Shown piece by piece: positions 42,171 to 54,000 of a stretch of DNA of 64,000 nt; within the stretch, counting starts at the first letter, position 1; each line of letters opens with the position of its first letter. The notes beneath the pieces are model-generated. The model was given only the letters and a program-made list of their open reading frames with translations, ran no database searches and was not told the DNA's origin. A program made the translations under genes and the position numbers. The stretch is from Branchipolynoe longqiensis (lineage: Eukaryota > Annelida > Polychaeta > Phyllodocida > Polynoidae), in assembly GCA_030323885.1 (NCBI GenBank), contig CM059187.1:135816739-135880738 (forward strand). Reading direction: 5' to 3'.

Positions 42171-42504
42171 TAAAGTTGCATAGCTCGATGGTTTTGAGTT
42201 CCTGCTGTTTTCTATGATGAATACATTAGATTGATTGATATGGTCTACTTTACTTTAGCTTGAAGTAATTTTGAATTTAAATAGCCAGCTTTGAAGATAT
42301 TTGAGAACATGTCGGATTAATTTGGCAAATATATCAACATTCTGAAACCATAGGCTTTAGGTGTTTAGATTTGATTACATTAACTCTATGCAGCAAGAGA
42401 TGTTTAATAAGTAAACCAGTATCTAAGTTAAATGTGTAGAATCAAGTATGGATAAGTGTTTCGGTTTTGAGAATTTTATACTTTCATCGGACTATGCAGC
42501 TTTA
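42171..42504. mobile_element. M1 inverted-repeat element
   Basis: Starts TTAAAGTTGCATAGCTCGAT and ends CATCGGACTATGCAGCTTTA. Confidence 0.85.
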
Positions 42505-42719
42505 AATAAAGATGTTGGTGAATTTCAACTAAATGCATTTATGTTGCTGATTTTACTAATGGCATACCTAGGGGAAAAAACCATCAGATTGGGAAACATG
42601 TGTTTCCACCAGCCTTGAAAACTAGGAAATAACATTGAAAACAGTAAATTGTCATTGTGTTGGTACTAGATGCATCTGTCCAATGTTTCCAAAGCATTGG
42701 GAATAGATAAATAAATAAA

Positions 42720-44055
42720 CAAACACATATATTTTTTTTTATTAATATATCTAGCTAAATAAATACAAATCACAGACCCCTAACCATAGCAGTTTAAAAT
42801 AAATAAATACAAACGACAGAACCATAACACTGACAGTTTTAAATAAATAAATTCAAATGACAGAAACCTAACAATAATAGTTTAAAATAAAAAAATATAA
42901 ACCATAGAACCCAAACCATAATAGTTTAAAATAAATAAATACAAACCACAAAACTATATCCATGACAGTTACAAATAAATAAATACAAACCACAGTACCA
43001 TAACCATGAACATTTAAAATGAATAAATACAAACCACAGAAGCCTCACCATGACAGTACAAAATAAATAAATTAATACAAATCACAGAATCCTAACCATG
43101 ACAGTTAAAAATAAATAAATGCAAACCACACAACCATAACAGGTTAGCATACATAAATACAAATCACAGAACCCTAACCATAACAGTTTAAAATAAATAT
43201 CTAAATACAAACCACAGAACCATAACCATCACAGTTAAAAAGTAAATAAATACAAACCACAGAACCATAACCATCACAGTTTTAAATAAATACAAATGAC
43301 AGAACCCTAACCATGATATTTAAAAATAAATAAATACAAATCACAGAACCATAACCATGACATTTAAAAATAAATAAATACAAACCACAGAACCCTAACC
43401 ATGACATTTAAAAATAAATAAATATAAATCACAGAACCATAACCACCACAGTTAAAACTAAATAGATGCAAATCACATAACCATAACCATGACATTTAAA
43501 AATAAATAGATTCAAACCACAGAACCATAAACATCACAGTTAAAAAAGAATAGATATAAATCACATAACCATAACCATGACATTTAAAAATAAATAAATA
43601 CAAATCACAGAACCATAACCATCACAGTTAAAAATAAATATATACAAATCACAGAACCATAACCATGGCATTTAAAAATAAATAAATACAAATCACAGAA
43701 CCATAACCACCACAGTTAAAACTAAATAGGTACAAATCACAGAAGCCTAACCATGACATTTAAAAATAAATAAATACAAATCACAGAACCATAACCACCA
43801 CAGTTAAAACTAAATAGATACAAATCACAGAACCATAACCATGACATTTAAAAATAAATAAATACAAATCACAGAACTGTAACCATCACAGTTAGAAATA
43901 AATAGATACAAATCACAGAACCATAACCATGACATTTAAAAGTAAATAAATACAAATCGAAGAATTGTAAGCATCATAGTTAAAAATAAATAGATACAAA
44001 TCACAGAACCCTAACCATGACAGCTAAAAGTAATAAATACAAACCACAGAACAAT
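42720..44055 (+). repeat. 45-bp minisatellite, about 29 units
   Basis: Unit containing AAATAAATAAATACAAATC, ACAGAACCATAACCATGAC and ATTTAAA. Variation between units is moderate; there are no unique spacers. Confidence 0.9.
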
Positions 44056-44484
44056 AACCATAATGCAGTGTCGGTTCTGTTCACTGGTAACTGTACGCAT
44101 GTATGAGACATTTATAATGTTACAAACATACATACTCAATGTGTGTAGCCTGTGCATAATCTGATAATACTTACTACTGCCCGAGTGTTCCAAAAGAACA
44201 ATCGCATCGCGCCATTCTAAATAACGATTGCCTCCCTTCTCAATCCGACGGGAACAATCACTGCATTGCTTTAACTTTAAGGGCCACAATGGCGGCGTTC
44301 TCTATCCTCCGATATAGAACGGTAAACTGCATCAATAACATAACAGCCGGAGAAGGGACCAACACACGAACAAACATAAAAAAGCCACCAATCATATTAG
44401 TTGAGTAGAATGTGAGGCACGCCGAGTGGATCTCTACGCGGGTCTATTGTTGTAGGCGCTAAAATAATAAAACAGATGTTCAGG
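44056..44484. other. Unassigned sequence
   Basis: Nothing supported. Confidence 0.4.
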
Positions 44485-44566
44485 TATTAAAGTTGTTTAT
44501 CCGATGAAGACTTCCAATATTCAAAACCAAAACACTTATCTTGATTTGATTATACATATGCAAATT
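44485..44566. mobile_element. M1 left-end fragment
   Basis: TTAAAGTTGTTTATCCGATG and CAAAACCAAAACACTTATC. It is cut by the M2-h tip. Confidence 0.6.
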
Positions 44567-44722
44567 ATGCCCCGGTCACACTACTGCTTATAATGATCGC
44601 AAGGAGGTTGTAGCTATTGCACTCAAAGGCTACTTTTGACCAAAATGGTCGCCCAGAGGTCGGCGACCATTGTGTTGTTAGCAATTAGGTCGCAAGGAGA
44701 TCACAAGAGATGACTAGTGTGA
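44567..44722. mobile_element. M2-h short element or fragment
   Basis: CCCCGGTCACACTACTGCTT on the left; GACTAGTGTGA near the right end is a weak mirror. It is followed directly by RTE copy 2. Confidence 0.5.
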
Positions 44723-44728
44723 AAGTAT

Positions 44729-45182
44729 CAATCAATCAATAGTTCCGTCCTCTAGTCGAGGGTTGGATGCAATGGTTCTCCACTTGTCCCGATGTTGTGC
44801 TGTTCTGATAGACTGTGAATAATTCAAGCCTGTCCACTGTGAAATATTTGTAAACCATGATGTTCTTGGTCTCCCTCTCCCTCTGCTGCCATTCACCTTC
44901 CCTTCCAACAATGTACGGTATATTGAACTCTGACGAATGATGTGGCCAAAATAAATAAGTTTCTTTGTCTGTATAGTGGCAAACAAGCTTTTCTTATTTT
45001 TAATTTTTCTGAGAACTTCTTTGTTGGTGATCTTCTTTGTCCATGATATTTTCATCATCCTTCGATAAGTCCACATCTCAAATGCTGCTAAACATTTGTA
45101 CATTTTCTTAGAGATTGTCCATGTCTCTGCCCCATACATTAGAGTAGACCACACATAACACTGAAGAATACGCTTCCTTGTT
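44729..45182 (-). pseudogene. RTE-like LINE, 5'-truncated copy 2
   Basis: The minus-strand frame ending at 44732 encodes the last about 150 residues of the RTE reverse transcriptase, differing from copy 3 at one residue (Cys for Arg in MYKCLAAF). TGAAAGTAT flanks both sides (44720-44728 and 45183-45191). The 3' tail is (TTGA)n. It has no catalytic core. Confidence 0.85.
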
Positions 45183-45328
45183 TGAAAGTATATACGCATA
45201 TATTACAACTAGTACACTAAATGCTTACTCTCATGAAATGTTTTACACCCATTTCAGCGCATGGCCAATTTTTCACCAAATGTGATTTGACTTATTTTTT
45301 TGAAAATCAACGGGGATGAAGATTCTAC

Positions 45329-45460
45329 GTTGCCGTGCGCTGGTTCTGAGTCAGTTCGCTGTTTGGGTGGAAGTTGCCGTGTGCTGGTTCTTGGTCGGTT
45401 CGCTGTTTGGGTGGAAGTTGCCGTGCGCTGGTTGTGGGGTCAGTTCGTCACAGAAGATTC
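45329..45460 (+). repeat. 44-bp tandem repeat, three units
   Basis: TTGCCGTGCGCTGGTTCTGA and CAGTTCGCTGTTTGGGTGG recur at 45331, 45375 and 45419. Confidence 0.85.
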
Positions 45461-45711
45461 TACGTCACAGGCCTGCATGAAACTGCCAGAATGAACCGTC
45501 TCCACGTAACCTATATTCAGACATCAACTCGTCATGAGAGTATCATCAGGAACTAACCAGACGCGGCTTGGAATGTCAAACTCAAAATAGAATACTATAA
45601 TGTTCTCTTCACATTGGATATTGTTTTCACTAAAGCTATGCTTATCCTTATTTAATTAACATATATTCAACGCCATTATAATAATATAGGATTTAGATTG
45701 CCTTTGACCCG

Positions 45712-45822
45712 ATATCGCAACATTTTGACACATACATTTTGATACTTATCACGCCCGAACACCACCGGACTAGACAATTCTGTCCATTACTCAATCCGGT
45801 GAGGTGTGATAGGGGCTTAAAC
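45712..45822. mobile_element. M2-i right-end fragment
   Basis: GATATCGCAACATTTTGACAC and TCAATCCGGTGAGGTGTGAT match the right part of M2-c/M2-d. The left part is absent. Confidence 0.7.
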
Positions 45823-46096
45823 CATTCACAGTGCTACTTCTCAGTTTACCACTGCCTTAATTAATGCCAGCACTTATTTCACCACATTCATGAAGAGGGC
45901 GCCAGCCATCCTCAATGTAATTCTTTCCCATGTGTCTTCTTAATTAAACCCTGATTGTCAATGCATGATTAATGCTCCAGCTCCTTTCCATGGTTCCGCA
46001 ATGAGTTATTAAACTGTTTCTTTGTGGGATTAATTTTCCTAACTGTCATGAATATCAAAATACAAATAAATATTACACCTATAGTGTTCATTTAAT

Positions 46097-46449
46097 TACA
46101 TTTGCCTAGTCTGATGGTTTTGAGTTTCTGCCATTTTCTGAGATAAGTACATTAGATTACGCGGTATAATCTACTTTGCTTTAGTTTGTAGTAACTTTTG
46201 TTTTAAATAGCCAATTGTAGAGATATTTGAAGTGAAAACGTACCCAGTTAATTTTGCCAAGCGCATATAATAGGCACAATAGGCTTCGGTGGCGACAGGT
46301 TTTATTAAATTGACAAATTACGATCTTCTATGTTTGTACAAATTCTGAATAAGTACACTTGTGTCTAAGTTGTATATGTAGAGTGAAATCTAGATAAATG
46401 TATTGGCTTAAAAAGAACTTTGTGCTTTCATGGGATTATGAAGGTTAAA
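46097..46449. mobile_element. M1 inverted-repeat element (diverged)
   Basis: CCTAGTCTGATGGTTTTGAG at the left and TTTCATGGGATTATGAAGG at the right; internal GATATTTGAAGTGAAAACG. Confidence 0.7.
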
Positions 46450-46513
46450 ACAAAAAGATGTCATTACATAATTTAAAATAATAAAATAGGTATGCTGTCT
46501 GCATAGTAAATAC

Positions 46514-46921
46514 TAGATAAAGGACTCACCCTGTACTCACAGTACATGTGTGAATACCAGCCCTATATAAAAGCTGTTTGAAAATTGGGGAAATGAAATG
46601 AGAGCCTAAATCCACAATCTAAGAAACAATATTTATTCTTTGTATATGTCTTCATATTTCCCCGCTACCTTTGAGTTGAACAATATAATAAAACAAATAG
46701 TTTAATAAGATTTAAAAGTGAAATCGACAGAGTTCTATGGCTGCCATCTTGTCTTTTTGCATTCTCTCCCTTTTCACCAACTCTGTGCCGATATAAGTAC
46801 CCATTTGATACTGGAAGTAGGCATTCTACTTCCTGTTCCATACTAAAGCTATTTTCACCCGTATTTACACTACATTGTCATTCACCCATGTACTACAAGT
46901 ACAGGGTGAATCTTTTATCTA
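46514..46921. mobile_element. M4 element copy 1, 408 bp
   Basis: TAGATAAAGGACTCACCCTG mirrors CAGGGTGAATCTTTTATCTA. It is flanked by AGTAAATAC and TGTAAATAC (8 of 9 match). The next copy, at 47077-47484, has the same length. Confidence 0.85.
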
Positions 46922-47076
46922 TGTAAATACAAAGTATCATTACATGGGGGTATAGATTGCAGCTTGCATACACCCTTCTGTGTAAAAGGCATTGACAGTA
47001 GGTGGCGCTAACTGGATATGGATACTAATTGAGAATTGTTTTTGTTTTCAGCCACACACACACACATGGTCGCCTG

Positions 47077-47484
47077 TAGACAAAGGATTCACCCAGTACT
47101 CGCAGTACATGGGTGAATACCAACCCTATATAAAAACGGTTGAAAAAGCGGGTTAATGAAATGAGAGCCTAATTTCACAATCTAAGAAGCAACATTTATT
47201 CTTTGTAGCTGTCTTCATATTTACCCGCTACCTTTGAGTTGAAAAATATACTACAATATCTACTTTAATAAGATTTAAAAGTGAAATCGACGGGGTTCTA
47301 GCGCCGCCATCTTGTCTTTTTGCATTCTCGCTCATTTCACCATCTATGTGCCTATATATGTAGCCATTTGAACCTGGAACCACAGTTTCTAATTCCTGTC
47401 CCCTACTAAAGCTATTTTCGCCCGTATTTACACTACGTTGTCATTCACCCGTATACTACAAGTAGCGGGTGAATCTTTTATCTA
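47077..47484. mobile_element. M4 element copy 2, 408 bp
   Basis: TAGACAAAGGATTCACCCAG mirrors CGGGTGAATCTTTTATCTA. It is flanked by a perfect 9-bp duplication, GGTCGCCTG (47068-47076 and 47485-47493). Such a duplication length fits Mutator- or Merlin-like transposons, but no transposase is present. Confidence 0.88.
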
Positions 47485-47493
47485 GGTCGCCTG

Positions 47494-48084
47494 TTATCAT
47501 CACGTCCGTACCGAGCTGCAATCAGTGGAAGAGACAAAACTAGGACACGTCCGATTCTAATCTACACGGCTGCCCCCGAGGCGAGGAATCCATGTTGGAA
47601 ACAGCCGAAGTGGCATTGATCGCTCCAGGCTCGAGATGTGGCGAGGTTCTGTACCACGTGAGGGCGACTGGGGGCAATTGGCAGTGTCACGCCACCGCCA
47701 GCCGCTACGGGGCTCGGGGGGCGTGGGTGGTGGTGGTGGTGAGGGTGGTGGTGGAGGGTGGATAGGGGGAATTGTAGGGGGGAGGGGGAATGGGAGGGGG
47801 GAGGAGGTATAGGGGATGGGAGTGGGGAGGAGTATAATCCATAGCGACAACACTACCGGGTACAAGCGTGAGCAACTCAGCAAGTGTATTTATCACAAAG
47901 TGGGCAGGTCACGTGGTACACGAGTCAGGGACGGGATTCTCTCTGAGCAGTGCAGCAAGGGGTCGTTGCTTTGCGTGGATTTTATATTTTGTTTAATTTG
48001 CTTAATGGGGTTCGTGCACACTAACAATATCTAAAGCCATGTCATGATATGTACCAACTTGGGAAGTTTCTCTCTGCTTCGGAA
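47494..48084. other. Unassigned sequence with G-rich tract
   Basis: GGTGGTGGTGAGGG-like sequence at 47720-47830. No gene. Confidence 0.45.
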
Positions 48085-48400
48085 CCAGATGCGGTGGTCA
48101 GATCCGTAGAGCGCACACCTCACAGAGATCGGGAGTTTGATACCCGGGCAAGTCAAATCAATGACTTACAAAATTGATACTTCTTGCTTCATAGCCAGGC
48201 GCTCGGCATTACTAGGATAGGATACGGTCTGGTTGGCTCAGTGTCAAGATAATGTGACTGGGTGGGAGATCAGGTCATGGTGCTGGCGGTCTGGTCTCCT
48301 AGTGTGGCAGCACTATACAGTTGTCATGAGTGTACTGTGTCAAGTCGCTACCCGTCCTGATATGACCTAAAATGTTGGCAGGATGTAAAACTCCAATAAC
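48085..48400 (+). mobile_element. SINE-C copy, full length
   Basis: Head GATGCGGTGGTCAGATCCGT with GGGAGTTTGATACCCGGG, body and tail TCCTGATATGACCTAAAATG. Confidence 0.85.
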
Positions 48401-48589
48401 CAACTAACCATGATGTGTACCAACTTGGGAAGTTTCTCTTTTCTTCGGCTATTTTAACTGAGATGTAAATAATTATGCCAAATAACGGCTTCATTACATA
48501 TCATATTATATTGGTTCCTGTTAGTGTGAAGATTCTATTAAATGTGTCATGATGTGTAACAACTTGGGAAGTTTAAATTTATATTATTA

Positions 48590-48770
48590 TTGTTATTGTG
48601 ACAATGGGAACTCATATGTGATTGCATAGCGCTGCCCCACTGAGATGCCATGTCACCACCAGAATAGCACAGTATCCCAGTTTCAAGTTTGACTTGGCCG
48701 GGGACTGATCCCACGACAAATTGCATGTGAAACGAGTGATTTTCTGATTTGGGCATCGCGTCCGACTTGG
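48590..48770 (-). mobile_element. SINE-C copy with internal deletion
   Basis: GCATAGCGCTGCCCCACTGA and CAAGTTTGACTTGGCCGGGG in inverted order, with the central GGATAATGTGACT block missing. Confidence 0.65.
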
Positions 48771-49124
48771 ACCACCATCAAGTGGTACTATTTGGTAGGG
48801 CCTTGTTTAGGCAGTTTTGAAAAGTAATATTTAAATCCCCATTGTGATGGTATGAGGTCAGTATTTAGTTGCAATCCATTTAAAGCAGCACAGTATCACC
48901 TTTTCGAAGCTAAAACACTTAGCAAGATTATTCTCAAACTTGCTCGATGTTGCTAGGGCAAAATTCAAACACAACAACAAAACAAAACTCTTTCCGTACC
49001 CAAAACAAATTTAATACTACAATATCACCACATTATGATACTAATCAAGGCCACGAGAATCATAAAGCCTGGCTAAACTGTGTGTAACTGATTTGCTATT
49101 TTCATTTATATTCATGGTATTGTG

Positions 49125-49620
49125 GTGGGGGTGATGAAAATGGGAAATATTGCGCCGAGAGCGGGACTCAAACCCACATCTCTTTGCATTCCGGGCCAGT
49201 GTGCTAACCATTACACCATCTAGGTTCCCTGATATCAACAAACTACCCACGCCTAACTGTCTATGTGGTTACTTGCCTAAGAGGTCAATGCAGACCACTA
49301 CACTCGTTCCCCTGGAATTGTAAGTCTTTTAATGTTTACAATTACATACATACAGGCAATGCACTAACACATACACAGGGTAGGTTCAACAACCATACAG
49401 CGCATAGCTTGTACAGGATCCTGGTCATGGAACCAGTGTCATCGGGGTGATGAAAATGGGAAATATTGGGCCTAGAGCGGGACTCAAACCCACATCTCTT
49501 TGCATTCCGGGCCAGTGTGCTAACCATTACACGACCTAGGCTCCCTGATATCAACAAACTACCCACGCTTACCTGTCTATGTGGTTACTTGCCTGAGAGG
49601 TCAATGCAGACCACTATACT
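49125..49620 (-). mobile_element. SINE-A, dimeric copy
   Basis: Two tRNA-like heads (around 49229-49152 and 49545-49470) about 316 bp apart with one complete body between them, the same layout as 2521-3035. Confidence 0.8.
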
Positions 49621-49689
49621 CTGATTAATTCCTATGCTTATTTAGGCCAGTAATAAGCTAGTTATTTGCTAGGAACGATCCACGGCCAT

Positions 49690-49815
49690 ATATCTGCCAG
49701 AAACCAGTTGCATCCATCAGCTAGGAACCAGTCACAGCTTATCTTCCAACAACCAGCTACATCCATCTGTCAGAAACCAGCTGTATTCATCTGCTAGGAA
49801 GCAGCCACAGTTTAT
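49690..49815 (+). repeat. Diverged 36-bp tandem repeat, part 1
   Basis: Units around ACCAGYYRCATYCATCTGC and AGGAACCAGTCACAG; about four units. Confidence 0.6.
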
Positions 49816-50254
49816 CTGCCACCAACCATCCATAAGCATATTCACGGCTAAAAGGAGAGGGACAACCAGCCACATTTGAACCCGTTTGAACTCGTCTGAG
49901 CCCATTTGACCTTTTGAGAAATGGACTTTCCTCTTCTCATTTTCACAAGGGGGCAGCCATTTGCAATCAACAAGAACAGCTCTGATTGGCTCAAATTATG
50001 GAAAGGTCCCAGTTGAATACGTCCATTATTTTTTTAGTAGTTTCTTATTTACACATAGTGACACATGTATGCATCTTTTGCATGGATTAAAGTGCTTGAA
50101 GTATATTTGAAATGTATCTACATCAACTTCTCTTAAAATCACACAATATCAGTACTTAAAGAATGGGAAACTCATCCTGCAAGGGTATGCTCAACATGGG
50201 ACAGTGGTCACCCATTTTCCTCCTTTCCTCGCATTGGACCCTTCTCCAACCATC

Positions 50255-50410
50255 TGCAGCCATCTTGCAGAAACCAGCTGTATTAATCTGCTAGGAACCA
50301 GTCACAGTTTATCTGCCACCGACCAGCTATAGCCATCTGCCAGCAACCAGCAACCAGTCAGGCACCTGCTAGCAACCAGCTGCAGACACCTACTTACCAC
50401 GAACCAGCTT
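50255..50410 (+). repeat. Diverged 36-bp tandem repeat, part 2
   Basis: The same words (CATCTTGCAGAAACCAGCTG, CTGCTAGGAACCAGTCACAG) resume after about 440 bp of unrelated sequence. Confidence 0.6.
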
Positions 50411-50540
50411 CATGGTGAATATCTGCGTGCCTTTTGTGTGACATGCCCCGGGGTAGTTACTCCCGCAACCCTGTGACAGGGCTCCTAAGTAAGGTAATAG
50501 AAAAAGCATCGAAAAGCTTGGTTATTTTGCAAGCTTATAT

Positions 50541-50902
50541 GTTAAAGCTGCATAGTCCAATGGAGGATCAAATTTTGAAAAGAAAAGGAAACAAATAATT
50601 AGATTTGATGTTGCTTATCTAGCAAAGATACTTCTGCACTTATTAAGCATGTTTCTTCATATATAGAAGGAAATACTAAGGCAATTTAATCAAATATGTT
50701 TCTGCAGAAGCCAATGGTGTCAGAGTTTTGGCATGCTTGCCATAATTAATAGTCCATCTTTGCACTTCAAATATCTCGAATGTAAGCTGATTAAAATAAA
50801 AATTGTTTCAAACTAAAGTAAGGTTGATTATAATGATCAACATAATATATTTATCTCAGAAAATGACAGAAACGCAAAACCATCGGACAATGCAACGTTA
50901 AA
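50541..50902. mobile_element. M1 inverted-repeat element
   Basis: GTTAAAGCTGCATAGTCCAA and CATCGGACAATGCAACGTTA are the ends, with TTAA on both sides. Confidence 0.85.
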
Positions 50903-50994
50903 TATGTTGTTTAAATAATTTTCTATCACAGCCCACTACTTTTAGCGTGACGGATTTATGACTTTACAGGTCAAATTATGACCATTCAGTGGCC

Positions 50995-51055
50995 ACAATC
51001 GTCTTTTTTTATTGCATTCTCTCTAATTTCACCAAATCTATGCCAATATGAATAA
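50995..51055. mobile_element. M4 fragment
   Basis: TTGCATTCTCTCTAATTTCACC and ATCTATGCCAATATG match the M4 interior (47310-47370). Confidence 0.5.
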
Positions 51056-51274
51056 ACAAGACCTCCACATCTTGTTTATATCAAAGCACTTTTTACTCAG
51101 ATGGTCGAAGGGGTGAATATTAAACTTATTTGTATCTAGCTCTGGAGATTAAATCAAATATTATACCATACATGTATAGCATAATATTTGATTAGATAGA
51201 CAGATAATCAGTAGATGGTCAGTGCATTGTTCATGTTGGTTAATCAACATGGATAATTTGCGGGCGAACAAGGG

Positions 51275-51455
51275 ACTGCTGGGTTCGATCCAGCCGCTGA
51301 AATGCCCCCTGCCGGACCTCCATGGAACCACATCTCGCCACACAAGAACTGTGACGTCACTTTCGGTCGACGATGGGCCGCTAGGTCCTGGATTTCTACA
51401 CAACGCCTCCAGACGTCGGACCGACAACAACCAGCAGCTTACTCGATGATGTCCG
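51275..51455 (+). repeat. Dispersed tRNA-like repeat related to 9770-9895
   Basis: CTGGGTTCGATCCAGCCGCT is box-B-like. It is followed by TCGGTCGACGATGGGCCGC, AGGTCCTGGATTTCTACAC and GACCGACAACAACCAGCAGC, found inverted at 9770-9895. Confidence 0.55.
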
Positions 51456-51531
51456 GCAGCTCGGCAACTGGCGGGCGAGCGCTGTTCACACACACATGCC
51501 CCGGGCAGCGTTCGCCGCAGCGAATCAGGCC

Positions 51532-51562
51532 CTCTCCACTCATTTGGTTGAGAGCCTGATTC
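51532..51562 (+). repeat. Conserved short hairpin, copy 3
   Basis: GAATCAGGCCCTC pairs with GAGAGCCTGATTC. The loop has ATTTGGTTG, as in the copies near the window start. Confidence 0.6.
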
Positions 51563-51974
51563 ACTGACTAATTTGACCTCATGTACCTTATTTGACCATT
51601 ATCTCTTATACATCTGACATTTTGCTTGAATAAAGTCCATATCATGCAGTTCCTTGTTTGTGTTGTAAATTATAATGAGAGTGCTTCTACTCTGGGGCTT
51701 TGATGTGTCATTAGTGGCTTGTTTCTAGAGAATAGTCCTATCACGGAACAGAGCAGGATTCTTCCAGTGATTTGATCAAAACAAATTGGCGATATATGGT
51801 GGAGTGAACAAGCCACGCTTGTCGGGATGTAGAGAGGTGGCTGTAAACTAAATCTAGTTCTGGTTCAGTGAAGCAGTATCAATGTCCCAATTTATGGACA
51901 TATCTCTGGTACATACTTTATAACTTTCCGAACCAGACATGACCTCCATATCAATTTAGTTTTTATTGTTTCAG

Positions 51975-52275
51975 ACTACCCGTGTGGAAGGTCGGGAGTT
52001 CGAATCCCAGCCGAGTCAAAACAATGACTTATCAAATTGATACCTGTGGCTACCTAGCTTGGTGCTTGGCATTAATAGGATAGGGCAAGGACTGGTTAGA
52101 ACAGTGCCAGGGTAATGTGACTGCATGGAATATTGGGTCATGGTGCCCATGGCCCGGTCTCCCAGTGGGGCAGTATTATAAAATTGCCATGAGTGTGCAC
52201 TGTCACAATTAAAGTTGGTACCCATCCTGATATGACTTTAGATGTTGGTTGGGCATAAAACAACAACAAACAAAT
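51975..52275 (+). mobile_element. SINE-C copy
   Basis: Starts in the head (GGTCGGGAGTTCGAATCCCA), then body and tail (CATCCTGATATGACTTTAG), ending in ACAACAACAAACAAATC. Confidence 0.85.
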
Positions 52276-52624
52276 CAAAGCCAATTAATTAGACAATCTT
52301 CATTATATTATGGGCTTCGGTGCTACATACACCGTGTATAGTTAGTAAATCAGTTCGTGTATGCCTTCTTTTTGTTTAAACTCTTATCTGTTAGGGGGTG
52401 TGGGGGGTTTCACTATATACAGCTAAGAAAGCCATAGAAGTCAAGGCCGAGCGTCTTTCCAATTAGACCAGGATTAGACCTTGCGCAGTTGACCCATAGT
52501 CGATTAGTGGGTCAGTCAGGCTGCCCTGCTCAGTGACCTTGACCTCCCAGAGGTCGCTAGGATTGGTCGGTTCAAATTCAGCAGCAGCTTATCGGGTAGA
52601 CAGAGAGCAGGTTGGTTAAAATAC
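52276..52624. other. Unassigned sequence
   Basis: No feature seen. Confidence 0.4.
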
Positions 52625-53500
52625 ATGGTGATTATTATTATATTATTATTATCCTCTTCTTTGATGCAGGCTTGTGGTAGCCTATACAAAGCTTGTAGCT
52701 CTCAGCTCTAATGGTATGCAGCCTCGAAATCGTACAGGAATGTTTCTCTGGCCCAAGCCCTGTCCAGCGCATTCTTGAATTTATTCATGGTAGCTGCTTC
52801 CACCGCTTCTTCCGGTAGCTCATTCCACATGTTTATCACTCTGAGTGATGTGTTGTACCTTGGCTTGAAAAGCTTCTTGGAGTGACCTCTGGTATTGCTT
52901 CCCTGTATGCGTCTGAATAGCAAGGCCTCATCCACATTATACTCAGCATTCAGGAACTTTGATGTGTTGATCATGTCCCCACGAAATCTTCTGTATGTGA
53001 GGCTTGGTAACTTGAGTCTCCTGAGTCTGTCTGGATAACTAAGGTCCTTCAGATGTGGCACTAGCTTAGTTAACCTTCTCTGAACAGCTTCAATGGATTT
53101 AATATCCTTCTTCAATGTTGGGTGCCATATAGTGACTCCATACTCTAGTATTGGCCATACTTGGCTCTTGTACAAAGTGATCAGCATCTTTTCGTCCAAG
53201 TATTTGAAGGTTCTGCGAATCATTCCCACAATCTTATTAGCTTTAGATACGGTTTGTTGCATGTGCTGGGAGAAACTTAGCCTATTGTCTACAAATACTC
53301 CTAAATCTTTCTCTACCTCACTCTCTTCGAGATTTAGTGGCTGGCCAGTAGAATTTTCATGCATAACATATGTATACTGTGGGTAGTGTCTCCCTATTCG
53401 CATGACCTGGCATTTATTCGGATGGAACTTCATCTGCCACTGCTTGGCCCAATTCTCCATTTCCAGCAGGTCCTTTTGCAGATCAGCACAGTCTTCCATG
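52625..53500 (-). mobile_element. CR1/jockey-like LINE fragment, cut by assembly gap
   Basis: The minus-strand coding part is 53499-52708, followed by a short 3' UTR and an ATAATAATAAT microsatellite end at about 52630-52652. The 5' part is lost in the 500-base gap that starts at 53501. Confidence 0.85.
52708..53499 (-). CDS. Reverse transcriptase C-terminal fragment (CR1/jockey-like)
   Basis: At least 263 residues, probably continuing upstream into the gap; the apparent Met at the gap edge is unlikely to be the true start. Residues 1-45 (LEMENWAKQWQMKFHPNKCQ) correspond to the segment that follows the RT catalytic YADD motif in CR1/jockey elements. Then come KDLGVFVDNRLSFSQHM, YKSQVWPILEYGVTIWHP and the AVQRRLTK motif, typical of the thumb and C-terminal region. 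The C-terminus includes MWNELPEEAVEAATMNKFKN, also common in this group. The catalytic core is not in the window, so activity cannot be judged. No frameshift or stop interrupts the visible part. Confidence 0.88.
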   Translation of the reverse strand: MEDCADLQKDLLEMENWAKQWQMKFHPNKCQVMRIGRHYPQYTYVMHENSTGQPLNLEESEVEKDLGVFVDNRLSFSQHMQQTVSKANKIVGMIRRTFKYLDEKMLITLYKSQVWPILEYGVTIWHPTLKKDIKSIEAVQRRLTKLVPHLKDLSYPDRLRRLKLPSLTYRRFRGDMINTSKFLNAEYNVDEALLFRRIQGSNTRGHSKKLFKPRYNTSLRVINMWNELPEEAVEAATMNKFKNALDRAWARETFLYDFEAAYH

Positions 53501-54000
53501 NNNNNNNNNNNNNNNNNNNNNNNNNNNNNNNNNNNNNNNNNNNNNNNNNNNNNNNNNNNNNNNNNNNNNNNNNNNNNNNNNNNNNNNNNNNNNNNNNNNN
53601 NNNNNNNNNNNNNNNNNNNNNNNNNNNNNNNNNNNNNNNNNNNNNNNNNNNNNNNNNNNNNNNNNNNNNNNNNNNNNNNNNNNNNNNNNNNNNNNNNNNN
53701 NNNNNNNNNNNNNNNNNNNNNNNNNNNNNNNNNNNNNNNNNNNNNNNNNNNNNNNNNNNNNNNNNNNNNNNNNNNNNNNNNNNNNNNNNNNNNNNNNNNN
53801 NNNNNNNNNNNNNNNNNNNNNNNNNNNNNNNNNNNNNNNNNNNNNNNNNNNNNNNNNNNNNNNNNNNNNNNNNNNNNNNNNNNNNNNNNNNNNNNNNNNN
53901 NNNNNNNNNNNNNNNNNNNNNNNNNNNNNNNNNNNNNNNNNNNNNNNNNNNNNNNNNNNNNNNNNNNNNNNNNNNNNNNNNNNNNNNNNNNNNNNNNNNN
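53501..54000. other. Assembly gap (500 N)
   Basis: Exactly 500 unknown bases between the LINE fragment and the 61-bp satellite. The round number suggests a placeholder of unknown true length. Confidence 0.95.

Noticed and set aside
45300..45556. Possible small exon or gene with repeated Cys/Gly residues
   Set aside because: It is a 44-bp tandem repeat read in one frame; there is no splice or domain support.
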